Translations under genes and position numbers: made by a program
Origin: Alteromonadaceae bacterium XY-R5
GTDB lineage: Bacteria > Pseudomonadota > Gammaproteobacteria > Enterobacterales > Alteromonadaceae
DNA length: 64,000 nucleotides
Assembly: GCA_001660395.1 (NCBI GenBank)
Contig: LXWE01000001.1
Location: forward strand, 310,001-374,000
Direction: 5' to 3'
The notes under the pieces: model-generated
What the model saw: only the letters and a program-made list of their open reading frames with translations
Databases searched by the model: none
Told to the model about the DNA's origin: nothing
Shown here: positions 30,144 to 39,391 of the stretch, piece after piece
How the letters are laid out: each line of letters begins with the position of its first letter
How positions within the stretch are numbered: position 1 is the first letter of the stretch

Positions 30144-31594
30144 CCCGCCATCTCCTCAATCAGTGCTCGCCATTTACTCACCTGATATACCCCATTGGTG
30201 ATGGTTAACTTAAACTTCCAGTCGCCAGAATCCACCAGATCCTGCGATAACCGCTCGAGGTGATACAAACGTACCCCGCCCGAACAATAAACACGCAAAC
30301 CTCTATCGCGCACTTTTAAACATAAATCTGAGTCTTCGAAATCCCCCAGCACATACATAGGGTCGAAGCCGCCAATGTCGTTGTATACCGACCGTTTCAT
30401 CAGCATACACGCGCCTGTGGTAATGGGCGTTTCAAATACCTCGGTTAACGGCACTAAATCGGCGGGAACGCCCTTATAGGGATGATGATTCATCCAAATG
30501 CCGGGGTAGTGAGAATCTTCTCTGAAACACATGCCTGCATGCTGAATGGTATTGTCTTCATACAACAACGTGGCCCCCAAAATACCTGCATCCGCAAGGC
30601 CTGCAAACTGCGCTAAATACCCACTCAGCCAGCCCTTTTTGCAAGGCAGAATATCCGAGTTAAGCAACAAGATATACTCACTGCTGGCATACTCCGCCCC
30701 CAGGTTGTTGGCACCAGCAAAGCCGCGATTTTTTTCAGATAACAGCAGCTTGAACGGAAAACGGAAGGTTTGATACAAACCATGGGCGGTTATTTCAACT
30801 TCACGCACCAATGCAGGATCATCCAACACAAAAATGATTTCAGCTTGTTGCATATCAGGATCAGCCGAAAACTGGGCCAACTGATGTTGCATAAAATCGT
30901 AGCGCCCATACAGGGGAATAATCACACTCACCGAAGTAGTATTGGCCTGCGTGCCATAAACTCGCAGAGCGGCCCCACCAATTTTGGCTAACTTAGCACT
31001 CCAGATTTTATGCACCTCGGGCAAAATATTTTTACTGATAACATCAACAAAGCCCGCCTTATGCAGGTTAACCTCGGCGACGACAGACTTGATCTTCTCA
31101 ACATCTTTATCGCGATGGCGCACCACCATACTAGTGCCAAGGCTGCCCTTTTTATCCAGCTTCAGGCCGTGAGCAAGTAAAAAGCTTTTCGCTTCTTCTT
31201 GTTTAGCGGGAATATGCTGAACCATTTCAGCCAGTGAATTAACACCACGAAAGCGCAGTTTTTTGAGTTGTCGAGTTTGACCAGAAAACGTTAGCTGAAG
31301 CTTATCTAGCTCTCCATAACCTGTTATACCGTCAAGCACGCACAAGACACCCTTTACTTGAGCATGATGAGGTAACGACAATGCCGCTTTTACATCGTCA
31401 CGATTAAACTCAAAACAATCGGCATTACCGCTCAGACTTGCGGCTTTAAAGGTGATATCTGTCGACACAGAACCGGCTTTATTCGCGATCCAGCCACAAA
31501 ACACCAACTTATCACCGGAATGAAAAAGATTATCGATATTTAAAATTACATCAGACGAAAAAAAGCGCTTCGCAAAGCGCTTAATAATGTACAT
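30140..31594 (-). CDS. Glycosyltransferase family 2 protein with N-terminal GW module
   Basis: A 484-residue protein. Residues 1-120 hold a beta-rich module with GW at 34-35, NRDDV at 64-68 and GVLCVL at 82-87. The GT2 domain (about 220-470) has VSVIIPLYGRYDFMQHQLAQF, EYILLLNSDILP and VLGDFEDSDLCLKVRDRG. It is translationally coupled to the GT4 gene that follows. GC content is ordinary for the window, in contrast to the AT-rich genes just upstream. Confidence 0.82.
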   Translation of the reverse strand: MYIIKRFAKRFFSSDVILNIDNLFHSGDKLVFCGWIANKAGSVSTDITFKAASLSGNADCFEFNRDDVKAALSLPHHAQVKGVLCVLDGITGYGELDKLQLTFSGQTRQLKKLRFRGVNSLAEMVQHIPAKQEEAKSFLLAHGLKLDKKGSLGTSMVVRHRDKDVEKIKSVVAEVNLHKAGFVDVISKNILPEVHKIWSAKLAKIGGAALRVYGTQANTTSVSVIIPLYGRYDFMQHQLAQFSADPDMQQAEIIFVLDDPALVREVEITAHGLYQTFRFPFKLLLSEKNRGFAGANNLGAEYASSEYILLLNSDILPCKKGWLSGYLAQFAGLADAGILGATLLYEDNTIQHAGMCFREDSHYPGIWMNHHPYKGVPADLVPLTEVFETPITTGACMLMKRSVYNDIGGFDPMYVLGDFEDSDLCLKVRDRGLRVYCSGGVRLYHLERLSQDLVDSGDWKFKLTITNGVYQVSKWRALIEEMAG

Positions 31595-31657
31595 ACATAA
31601 AAATCCCTAGATCCACACTTTAAACCGCGACTAGATTTCTAGTATTAGCAATAAAAA

Positions 31658-33316
31658 TCATATTTTCGAAATGATCTCGTTTGCTATATTTAAATAACCG
31701 ACGCGAGTCATATGATCAGAATCAACAAAATCCGTTTTACTGACAATCAAACTTAAATCAAGAAGATAGAAATCAGAATATTCTCGCGTCACTCGCTTGC
31801 AGACATCATTATACCGAGTGCGCCAAACCTGCTGATGCTTATCAAAAGTATCATCTAAATTTTGGTTTAAAACAAAAACTTTAGAATTCTCCTTTTTATT
31901 CCGTAAAATAAAGTCAAAACAATCTTCCAAAAAGGCTGTCCTTTCATCTAAATTAAATTTTTTCTCGACGATTATCTTTTCATCGAATAAATATGATTCG
32001 CTCTTACTTATAGCCTCAAAACTTGGAATAATAATTCGACAAATAAGTCCATCATTCGTTTCGACATAATGCCCACTAAGAACACCTGGTATAGAAAGCA
32101 CAATAGTATCTGCCGTAATAATATCCTCGTGTAACTCAAAGAACATTTTTTTGTCCCAAACTGGCAGCTTTTCAATCACTTCGCTTGAGGTAACTAGAGA
32201 AGGATTCGACAAAATCAAACCAGGGCAATCTGTCTTCACCATAAAGTCATTCTTCACAGTATTGACATATTCACGCACTCCGCCACCGAGATAGGTTGAT
32301 GTCTGGAGAAGCTGACAATCACCCAAAAGAAGTACTTTACCTAATTTTTTATTTTCATTAAGAGTTTCTTGCCCTGTTAAACTTGCAGAACTTTTTATAA
32401 AGTTAATATCATCAAAAACGTCTAGTCCATATGACACTGGTTCTACAATATTAATTGTAGGCTCACCCAACGCAGAAAAAACATATTGTTCAACGCCCAT
32501 ATTCATTATTCGACATGAAAAGACGAAATGTTGAAGCTTCCGACCAAGATGACTACTTTCCATTAAAAAAAAGCCAACCAACCCATAATCTCCGAACCGA
32601 TCCTTCACAAAAACACAACCAGATGAAACACCAAAACTCCCCAATTTATCTTTGAATAATTTCAGAGAATCTTCATCTTCCAATCGTTTTTTAGTAAAAT
32701 TAAGCTGATTTGATCGATTAATAAGCTCGACAATTCGCTCCATGTGTGACTCAACATTGTAATCGATAAATACCGATATATCACTAGTTTTCAAAAATGA
32801 TAAATTATCTAAATTACCCGCCAACTTTAAGTTTACTTTATCTTCCAGAACTTTATATTGATTAAGTCGACTATGTTGATAATCATCCTTCCCTTTAGCG
32901 CATTTCAGATCCAATAAAGAATTAAGTATATCATCAGGATGATAAACAAAAATCCCCGGATTCATTTCTTGCACTTCATTTAAATTTGTATAATTATCAT
33001 CTATAAAAACAACATTAACACTACGCAAACTCATTTCGTTTATGATATTTTGAACTGCAACACCTTTAGGCTTCCAATCGACCTTTTTAAAAACGAAATA
33101 ATCACACACCCCCAATTCATTTAGGGCTTGATTTACATCTAAAATGTTATTTTTAGAACAAATTGAATTTACAATACCTCTATTTGTCAACTCTTTAACA
33201 ATTTCAATATTTTTAGGAATAACTTCTATACCCTCTTCAGAAAGAGTACCTTTCCAAAAAGTTTCATCCAAATCCCAGATCACTAATTTAATTGAATCAG
33301 GGTATTTTTGCTCCAT
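31658..33316 (-). CDS. FkbH-like HAD phosphatase/acyl-handling protein
   Basis: A 552-residue protein with an N-terminal HAD-IIIC domain (LVIWDLDETFWKGTL, ICSKNN, VFIDDNYTNLNEV), a middle region like the GNAT-fold part of FkbH proteins (LINRSNQLNFT, FGDYGLVGFFLM, CRIMNMGVEQYVF) and a C-terminal part ending FVDSDHMTRVGYLNIANEI, which resembles the DxxH block of SGNH hydrolases. FkbH enzymes load glyceryl groups on carrier proteins in polyketide pathways; capsule loci have relatives that may acylate sugars. No acyl-carrier gene is seen nearby. Markedly AT-rich, as are the two genes upstream. Confidence 0.7.
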   Translation of the reverse strand: MEQKYPDSIKLVIWDLDETFWKGTLSEEGIEVIPKNIEIVKELTNRGIVNSICSKNNILDVNQALNELGVCDYFVFKKVDWKPKGVAVQNIINEMSLRSVNVVFIDDNYTNLNEVQEMNPGIFVYHPDDILNSLLDLKCAKGKDDYQHSRLNQYKVLEDKVNLKLAGNLDNLSFLKTSDISVFIDYNVESHMERIVELINRSNQLNFTKKRLEDEDSLKLFKDKLGSFGVSSGCVFVKDRFGDYGLVGFFLMESSHLGRKLQHFVFSCRIMNMGVEQYVFSALGEPTINIVEPVSYGLDVFDDINFIKSSASLTGQETLNENKKLGKVLLLGDCQLLQTSTYLGGGVREYVNTVKNDFMVKTDCPGLILSNPSLVTSSEVIEKLPVWDKKMFFELHEDIITADTIVLSIPGVLSGHYVETNDGLICRIIIPSFEAISKSESYLFDEKIIVEKKFNLDERTAFLEDCFDFILRNKKENSKVFVLNQNLDDTFDKHQQVWRTRYNDVCKRVTREYSDFYLLDLSLIVSKTDFVDSDHMTRVGYLNIANEIISKI

Positions 33317-33336
33317 TTAATTTACTCCAAAAAAGA

Positions 33337-34071
33337 TCAAAGAATTTCATAACCATATAAGGACATATTCAACCCACAGATTGAATTCACAACATCCATT
33401 TCTTCTCTAGTAAGAATTGAATAATAATCGACATCTCTGGACTTAACATGAGCAACTTCAATTTTACTCATATCAATATTTAAGAACCTTTCGAGACCGA
33501 ATAATTCCTTAATAGGATATTTTACAAGTTCTTCATATTTCAATGTGTACAATCTTGATGATAAATAAGGCTTACATACTTCTACAATATCTATAGCATC
33601 ATTCCAATAATTGGCAGCACCAACTACATCATCGACCTTAATAATCTTACCTACCAATAAACTTTTAACTACGTCATAGGGGTGACGCATGATATGAATT
33701 ATTTGTGTGTGCTTCATTTGTCTTGAAATTAGAGGAAGCCCATATACATTTTGAGGAGATTTTTCAAACCAAGATAATGCTCCTTTTTTATGAGAAACGA
33801 GTTCACAATATTTATCTGTTATTTCTGCTCTAGTATTGGATTCTGAGTATACACTCCAAAACTCAGCATCGGTCACACCATCCAATTCACGATGCATTTG
33901 CAACACTTTATTATTCTCGTAAACAGCATTGTATTCATTTCCTCGAAAGGGAGCAGCCCATCTAAAAAAATGAGTTTCTTCAGGAGAATATAGACTATCT
34001 AACTGCTTGAATAAATCACGAAGCATTGTAGTTCCAGATCGAGGTGCACCGATTATAAAAAATGGATTCAT
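33337..34071 (-). CDS. Sulfotransferase (PAPS-dependent type)
   Basis: A 244-residue enzyme of the classical sulfotransferase fold: FFIIGAPRSGTTMLRDLFKQ is the 5'-phosphosulfate loop, and IIHIMRHPYDVVKSLL is the 3'-phosphate site with Arg and Ser. Its length fits a single-domain carbohydrate sulfotransferase. It lies in the AT-rich block between the FkbH-like gene and the GT2-GT4 fusion, with two bases to the latter. The acceptor is probably a sugar of the capsule. PAPS synthesis genes are not in this window. Confidence 0.82.
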   Translation of the reverse strand: MNPFFIIGAPRSGTTMLRDLFKQLDSLYSPEETHFFRWAAPFRGNEYNAVYENNKVLQMHRELDGVTDAEFWSVYSESNTRAEITDKYCELVSHKKGALSWFEKSPQNVYGLPLISRQMKHTQIIHIMRHPYDVVKSLLVGKIIKVDDVVGAANYWNDAIDIVEVCKPYLSSRLYTLKYEELVKYPIKELFGLERFLNIDMSKIEVAHVKSRDVDYYSILTREEMDVVNSICGLNMSLYGYEIL

Positions 34072-34073
34072 AT

Positions 34074-36764
34074 TTAAATATCCTTTAACCTTAATATTTC
34101 TGGCAATATATCTTTATAAGATTTCACTTTTAATGCCTGAGGGCAGCGCTCTGGAATGGCTCCAAAATCAAAACAAGCCACATGTAAATTTGAATCAACT
34201 GCTTCATCTAAAGTATAAGAGTAAGTCTCTGGCCAAGTGCTAAATAAGGCTGCGACATGGCAATCATTATCTTCAATAATTCCATGCAATTCTTTTCGTT
34301 CATATTTACCCGTAATTACAACATTTGGTAGTTTATCAAAAAATCTATCGTCTGCGGTATAGCCTACAACAGTAAACCTTATAGGCAAATCAAACTTATA
34401 TGCTTGTTTTGCACAATACTTAAGGATATCCAGTCCCTTGTGGGGTCCGATGGCCCCAATGAATACAACATTTAATACTTCGACATCTTTTAAATTCTTC
34501 GGTTTATAGTTTAATATCTTGCCCCCATGATATTTAACGTCAATCTTTTCCAACTTTAAATATTTTAAAACTCTTAACTTTGCATCTACGCTAGGAGTTA
34601 TAATTTTTCTAGCTAACTTAAGTTTTTCCTCAAAAAAACTTCGCCAACCTTTCACTCCCTCATTGAAATTATCAATCTTTAAGCGTGAAGATTCATGAAC
34701 CCCATTTTCCTCAACACATCGGTTACATGCGGATACATTAGGTTCTCCACAGTATTCATTGTTCTCATCAATCAAATTTACACGTGGACATATATAATAA
34801 TAATCATGAATTGTTATGTCATAAGGAACATTCAAAACACGTGGTAAATCCCATATTGTAGAACTGAACTCCAAAGTATGATGAAAATGAAAAAACTTTA
34901 CATCTAGCTTTTTAAAAATCTCTAATAACTTTTGAATTTCCGTATTCGAATCTATATCTATTGAATATTCTTTTTCGAAGCTCCGAACCTTCCAAAGATC
35001 ATCTTTCGACGCAGAAAGAAATAAAACAAAATAGCCCTCCTGTAAAAGATTGTTTGCCATATCATTTGCAGCGACCTCTGTCCCACCACCAATAGTTAAG
35101 CTTACTAGAACTACACATCCCTTATAATCTTTAACGTCTTTTGAAAAGGAGGAAACATCATTATTGATTAAACCTAAAGAGATATTATTTCGATAAAGTC
35201 TTATCGGGTCAGATTTAATGAAATTTTGAATCAACCTTGGATAGTCAGGATATATAGAATTTAATTTATTCAAATTATTTTCTATTAGTGAATTCGACGA
35301 CTCAGCAAATGAAACTGAACCAAGGTGCTGCACAAATGAGAATGGCGAAAGTACATTTCTCCAACCCAATCTAGAAGCTCTCAAGGAAAAGTCATTTTCC
35401 TCTCCATAACCCTTCCCCCATTTCTGCTCATCAAAGTAACCGATTTCATTTATCAGGTCTCTCTTAATAAACATTGCAAAACCATGCGCGGTTGGAAGGT
35501 CAACGACTTCGCCCTTATTTACTTGATAAACGATATCACTCAATAAGTCTAAATCGACACCTGTCGGTAAGTCATTGTATTGACAAAATTTAGGATAACT
35601 ACAAATAGTTGCATTATTAGAAAACGGAGTTACAGTTCCAATATCTCCACTTGAATAAGCAGTTTCTAAAATTCGATCCAACCAATTATTAGTTACCACG
35701 GTATCTGAATTTAACAATAACACATCATTTTTTTCATCAAGACTCATTCCTTTATTAACAGTCTTAACAAAGCCTAAATTACTTTCATTGTGTAACAATC
35801 TAAACCCATACTTTCCTTGCAATTCAGATAAAACATCAACCATATCAGATTCTGGACTACTATCATTAATAACAGTTAAGTTAAAACTTTCATTATTATT
35901 AACCGAATATACGCTAACTATACAATTAATAGTTTCTTGAATCCCTTTATAGACGGGTATAATTACATCTACCCCCCTATTTCCTTGTGTTTTTTCAGTT
36001 AAAAATTTAGTTTCAGAAACAACGAGAGAATCCTCTCCACCTCTAATCTGATCAATTAGATGTGGAATAGCAAATTTGTTAAGCCAATAGCTCGACAAAT
36101 CAGTATCTAAAGAATTTCTAATGGTATTTTGTAGACTTACAAGAGTTGATATCTGTAAGAATTTATCCAGAACAAGTAATTCTTCCTTTATAACAATATC
36201 AGTACCAGAAACCATTATGACTATACGATTGACAGAATTAATATCTATGACCGTACGTAAATCGAATTCAAATCCGCAAAACTCTGACTCAGCATAAGCA
36301 AGAAAAACATCAGTTCTTTTATGGTTGCATTTTACAACCTTTTTAAGCTTACCATTTATAAAAACATCAAGCTTAACAGTGACTTTTGGAAAATTAACAT
36401 CATATGCCCACCCACTTATTCTAAATAGACTTAAAATATCAATATTCGATCTTATTTCTGGCTTTTTTACATCAAGTAATATACCTGGTAAAAAATACCC
36501 ATCTCCATCCTTCAATTTTACACTACCAATTCCTTTAGAGTATAAATCATGTGGATTTAAATCAAATTCAAACCCACTCATTATTTCCGAACAAATATTC
36601 TGAGATATTAAGTCAGGGCGCTCATAAGAAGCTCCTATATCTCTTATAACTAGACCATTATCTGAAATCAGATAAATCGTTTGCTTGTCTTCTGTAAACT
36701 TATACCAACCATAACAAATTAGACCATCCCAATAATCAATATGACCTTTAATTCCCAAAACCAT
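34074..36764 (-). CDS. Bifunctional GT2-GT4 glycosyltransferase with two GW modules
   Basis: An 896-residue fusion. Two copies of a beta-rich module lie exactly 100 residues apart: GW 19-20, ERPDL 48-52, GFEFDL 64-69; and GW 119-120, KRTDV 149-153, GFEFDL 164-169. A GT2 domain follows (about 264-500; VDVIIPVYKG, VLLLNSDTVV, GYGEENDFSLRA), then a GT4 domain (about 555-895; IGGGTEVAANDMA, VVFIGAIGPHKGLDIL, WPETYSYTLDEAV). Mid-GT4 cysteines resemble those of the GT4 at 28905. It can probably add two sugars in turn. Very AT-rich, which points to transfer from another source. Confidence 0.82.
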   Translation of the reverse strand: MVLGIKGHIDYWDGLICYGWYKFTEDKQTIYLISDNGLVIRDIGASYERPDLISQNICSEIMSGFEFDLNPHDLYSKGIGSVKLKDGDGYFLPGILLDVKKPEIRSNIDILSLFRISGWAYDVNFPKVTVKLDVFINGKLKKVVKCNHKRTDVFLAYAESEFCGFEFDLRTVIDINSVNRIVIMVSGTDIVIKEELLVLDKFLQISTLVSLQNTIRNSLDTDLSSYWLNKFAIPHLIDQIRGGEDSLVVSETKFLTEKTQGNRGVDVIIPVYKGIQETINCIVSVYSVNNNESFNLTVINDSSPESDMVDVLSELQGKYGFRLLHNESNLGFVKTVNKGMSLDEKNDVLLLNSDTVVTNNWLDRILETAYSSGDIGTVTPFSNNATICSYPKFCQYNDLPTGVDLDLLSDIVYQVNKGEVVDLPTAHGFAMFIKRDLINEIGYFDEQKWGKGYGEENDFSLRASRLGWRNVLSPFSFVQHLGSVSFAESSNSLIENNLNKLNSIYPDYPRLIQNFIKSDPIRLYRNNISLGLINNDVSSFSKDVKDYKGCVVLVSLTIGGGTEVAANDMANNLLQEGYFVLFLSASKDDLWKVRSFEKEYSIDIDSNTEIQKLLEIFKKLDVKFFHFHHTLEFSSTIWDLPRVLNVPYDITIHDYYYICPRVNLIDENNEYCGEPNVSACNRCVEENGVHESSRLKIDNFNEGVKGWRSFFEEKLKLARKIITPSVDAKLRVLKYLKLEKIDVKYHGGKILNYKPKNLKDVEVLNVVFIGAIGPHKGLDILKYCAKQAYKFDLPIRFTVVGYTADDRFFDKLPNVVITGKYERKELHGIIEDNDCHVAALFSTWPETYSYTLDEAVDSNLHVACFDFGAIPERCPQALKVKSYKDILPEILRLKDI

Positions 36765-36809
36765 TATAAATACTCAATTAATTCTTATTTCAATGATAAA
36801 ATAATAAAA

Positions 36810-37862
36810 CTATAAAAACCAAAAAACGGTCTTTTTAATTCCTGACTCGAAGCTCTCTATAGGCTTATACCCAAGTTCATTATTCGTCTTGGTTGCATCA
36901 ATCGCATAGCGGCGGTCGTGTCCGGCTCGATCTTCAACGTAAGTAATCAGAGATTCTGAATTCTGAGCGTTTGCTTTTGTTGCTAACTGGTACTGTTCGA
37001 TAAGGGCCGGATCTTTTGCAAATGCTTCGTTTACCAGTTTACATACCAGTTTAACAATATCGATATTGGCCCATTCGTTGTGGCCACCAATATTGTAGTT
37101 TTCGCCGATACGACCCTTTTTCAGCACTAGATCGATACCTCGGGCATGGTCTTCTACGTATAACCAGTCACGGATTTGCTGGCCGTCACCGTAAATGGGC
37201 AAAGGCTTATCTTGCAGAATATTGGTAATAATCAGTGGAATCAGCTTTTCAGGGAAGTGATATGGGCCATAGTTGTTTGAACAGTTACTGGTCGTTACTT
37301 CCAGGCCATAGGTATGATGGTAAGCACGCACTAAATGGTCACTGGCAGCTTTGCTGGCTGAGTAAGGCGAGTTTGGTGCGTATGGTGTGTCTTCTCTAAA
37401 GGCCGGGTCGTTTGGCCCGAGGGTGCCATATACTTCGTCGGTACTAACATGGTGGAAACGGTGTGGAAGTGGGGCTTCGCCTTTTGCTTTAGGCTCATCA
37501 ATCCATACTTTTTTAGCCGCTTTTAACAGGCTGTAGGTACCGATAATATTGGTTTCGATAAAGGCATCTGGGCCAGTGATTGAGCGGTCTACATGGCTTT
37601 CGGCAGCAAAGTGTACCAGGGTATCAATACCGTGGTCTTTTAACAGCGATTCTACCAACGCGGTATCGCAAATATTGCCATGCACAAAGGTGAAGTTTGC
37701 ATTGTCTTTTACCGGCGCTAAGTTTTCTACATTGCCCGCGTAGGTAAGGGCATCTAGCACGACCACCTTATCATTTGGGTATTCGCGCATCCAATAATGC
37801 ACAAAATTACAACCGATGAATCCTGCCCCACCGGTAACTAATAACGCATTCGCTTTTTCCAT
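36810..37862 (-). CDS. rfbB: dTDP-glucose 4,6-dehydratase, C-terminus cut short
   Basis: A 350-residue extended short-chain dehydrogenase. It has LVTGGAGFIGCNFV, the catalytic HHVSTDEVYG with Thr-Asp-Glu, YSASKAASDHLV with Tyr-x-x-x-Lys, and RDWLYVEDHARGI. It makes dTDP-4-keto-6-deoxyglucose on the way to dTDP-rhamnose. The protein ends at TVFWFL and stop; E. coli RfbB runs on for about 25 residues after the equivalent TVEWYL. The catalytic residues are intact, so it may still work. The stop lies 45 bases from the AT-rich fusion gene, so the missing tail fits a recombination edge. Confidence 0.93.
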   Translation of the reverse strand: MEKANALLVTGGAGFIGCNFVHYWMREYPNDKVVVLDALTYAGNVENLAPVKDNANFTFVHGNICDTALVESLLKDHGIDTLVHFAAESHVDRSITGPDAFIETNIIGTYSLLKAAKKVWIDEPKAKGEAPLPHRFHHVSTDEVYGTLGPNDPAFREDTPYAPNSPYSASKAASDHLVRAYHHTYGLEVTTSNCSNNYGPYHFPEKLIPLIITNILQDKPLPIYGDGQQIRDWLYVEDHARGIDLVLKKGRIGENYNIGGHNEWANIDIVKLVCKLVNEAFAKDPALIEQYQLATKANAQNSESLITYVEDRAGHDRRYAIDATKTNNELGYKPIESFESGIKKTVFWFL

Positions 37863-37945
37863 ATCTCTTGCTCTTAGTTCTGTTTTTCTTTTATTTTTTG
37901 TTTACCTACAAACGTGAATATTTTGTAAGTCTTTAAAAACGATTA

Positions 37946-37962
37946 AGGGAGCATTGCTCCCT
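37946..37962 (-). terminator. Hairpin between rfbD and rfbB
   Basis: AGGGAGC (37946-37952) pairs with GCTCCCT (37956-37962), three-base loop. On the minus strand TAATCG and then five T follow. It may end part of the rfbACD transcript. The 102-base gap to rfbB holds no gene. Confidence 0.45.
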
Positions 37963-37964
37963 GA

Positions 37965-38828
37965 TTAATCTGGTTTAAGTTGGTCTAACATACAGTTTAG
38001 CGCGTCTACCCAGTGGCGACGCTTAACATCCCTAAACTGCCCTGCCAGGCTGGCCTTATCCAGCACACTGTAATGTGGCCGCTTGGCTGGCGTTGGATAA
38101 TCTTTTGTGCCAATAGGTAATACAGGAACAGCCACTTTCAGCAACCCCTTTTCTATCGCAAGGCGCTGTATCATAACAGCAAAATCGTACCAACTGGCTA
38201 CACCACTGTCAGTCCAGTGATGAATACCACATACCCTATTGGTGGCAGCATATAAACAAGCTTCGGCCAAACCTCTGGCCCAGGTAGGTGAGCCGATTTG
38301 ATCATCGATAACACCCAACTGTGGCTTTTCAGCCATCAATCTAAGCATGGTTTTCACAAAATTATTGCCGTGGCTCGAATATACCCACGAGGTACGAATA
38401 ATGGCGGCTTGCTCTGGGCATATTGCCATTATCTCATCTTCACCTTGGCTTTTACTGGCGCCATATACGCCTGTAGGCGCCTTAGCGTCATCGACTAAAT
38501 AAGGCGAACCTTTGTCTCCGGCAAACACATAATCCGTAGATACATGCACAAAATGCAGATCATGCTGTTTGGCGTAATAGGCTAAATTAGTAACAGCCGT
38601 CGCATTAATAAAAAAGGCATTATCGCTGTCTGTTTCGGCCTTATCGACTGCGGTATAGGCAGATGCATTGATGATGGCTGTGGCTGAATATGCCCCCAGT
38701 GTATCTTCGATGGATGTTGGGCTGGTAATATCAATATCATCACGGCCCAGGCAAACCAGTTCACTGGCATCCGTAAGCTGTGCCAGCTCCCACGCCAATT
38801 GCCCTTGTTTTCCGATTACAATGATCAT
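37965..38828 (-). CDS. rfbD: dTDP-4-dehydrorhamnose reductase
   Basis: A 287-residue NADPH-dependent reductase with IIVIGKQGQLAWELAQL, STDYVFAGDKGSPY and GVYGASKSQGE (YxxxK), completing dTDP-L-rhamnose. The order rfbA-C-D-B runs in one direction with short gaps, so the first three at least form a single unit. Length and motifs are normal for the family. Confidence 0.95.
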   Translation of the reverse strand: MIIVIGKQGQLAWELAQLTDASELVCLGRDDIDITSPTSIEDTLGAYSATAIINASAYTAVDKAETDSDNAFFINATAVTNLAYYAKQHDLHFVHVSTDYVFAGDKGSPYLVDDAKAPTGVYGASKSQGEDEIMAICPEQAAIIRTSWVYSSHGNNFVKTMLRLMAEKPQLGVIDDQIGSPTWARGLAEACLYAATNRVCGIHHWTDSGVASWYDFAVMIQRLAIEKGLLKVAVPVLPIGTKDYPTPAKRPHYSVLDKASLAGQFRDVKRRHWVDALNCMLDQLKPD

Positions 38829-38839
38829 CTTCAGTCTTC

Positions 38840-39391
38840 TTAATAGGGTAAGGTTGGCGCATCGGCTAACGCCAGGCCAGCTTCATCTTTTGCCGATAAA
38901 CTTGGCAGGCTACCCGCCACTAACGGCCATTCGATATCAATAGAAGCATCGTTAAACTTAATCGACACTTCTGATTGTGGGTGGTAGTAGTCGGTACATT
39001 TATATACAAATTCAGCACTTTCGCTGGTCACGTAAAAGCCATGGGCAAAACCTGCCGGAACCCAAAGCTGACGCTTGTTTTCAGCCGATAGATATTCACC
39101 TACCCACTGACCAAAGGTCGGTGAACCTTCTCGAATATCCACAGCCACATCAAACACTTCACCCTGAACTACGCGTACAAGTTTGCCCTGAGTTTGCTCA
39201 AGCTGATAATGCAGGCCCCGCAAAATGCCTTGCTTGGATTTGCTGTGGTTATCCTGCACAAACGTGACGTTCGCTACTTGCTCTCGAAACCAGTCATCGC
39301 GAAAGGTTTCCATAAAAAAGCCTCGTTCATCACCGAACACCTTTGGTTCGAGCAGTTTTACATCGGGGATTTTGGTATCAATAATCTGCAT
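38840..39391 (-). CDS. rfbC: dTDP-4-dehydrorhamnose 3,5-epimerase
   Basis: A 183-residue cupin-fold epimerase: DERGFFMETFR, RGLHYQLEQTQGKLVRVVQG with the catalytic His, and VPAGFAHGFYV. It converts dTDP-4-keto-6-deoxyglucose to the L-lyxo keto sugar. It abuts rfbA (adjacent bases) and precedes rfbD by 11 bases. Confidence 0.96.
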   Translation of the reverse strand: MQIIDTKIPDVKLLEPKVFGDERGFFMETFRDDWFREQVANVTFVQDNHSKSKQGILRGLHYQLEQTQGKLVRVVQGEVFDVAVDIREGSPTFGQWVGEYLSAENKRQLWVPAGFAHGFYVTSESAEFVYKCTDYYHPQSEVSIKFNDASIDIEWPLVAGSLPSLSAKDEAGLALADAPTLPY

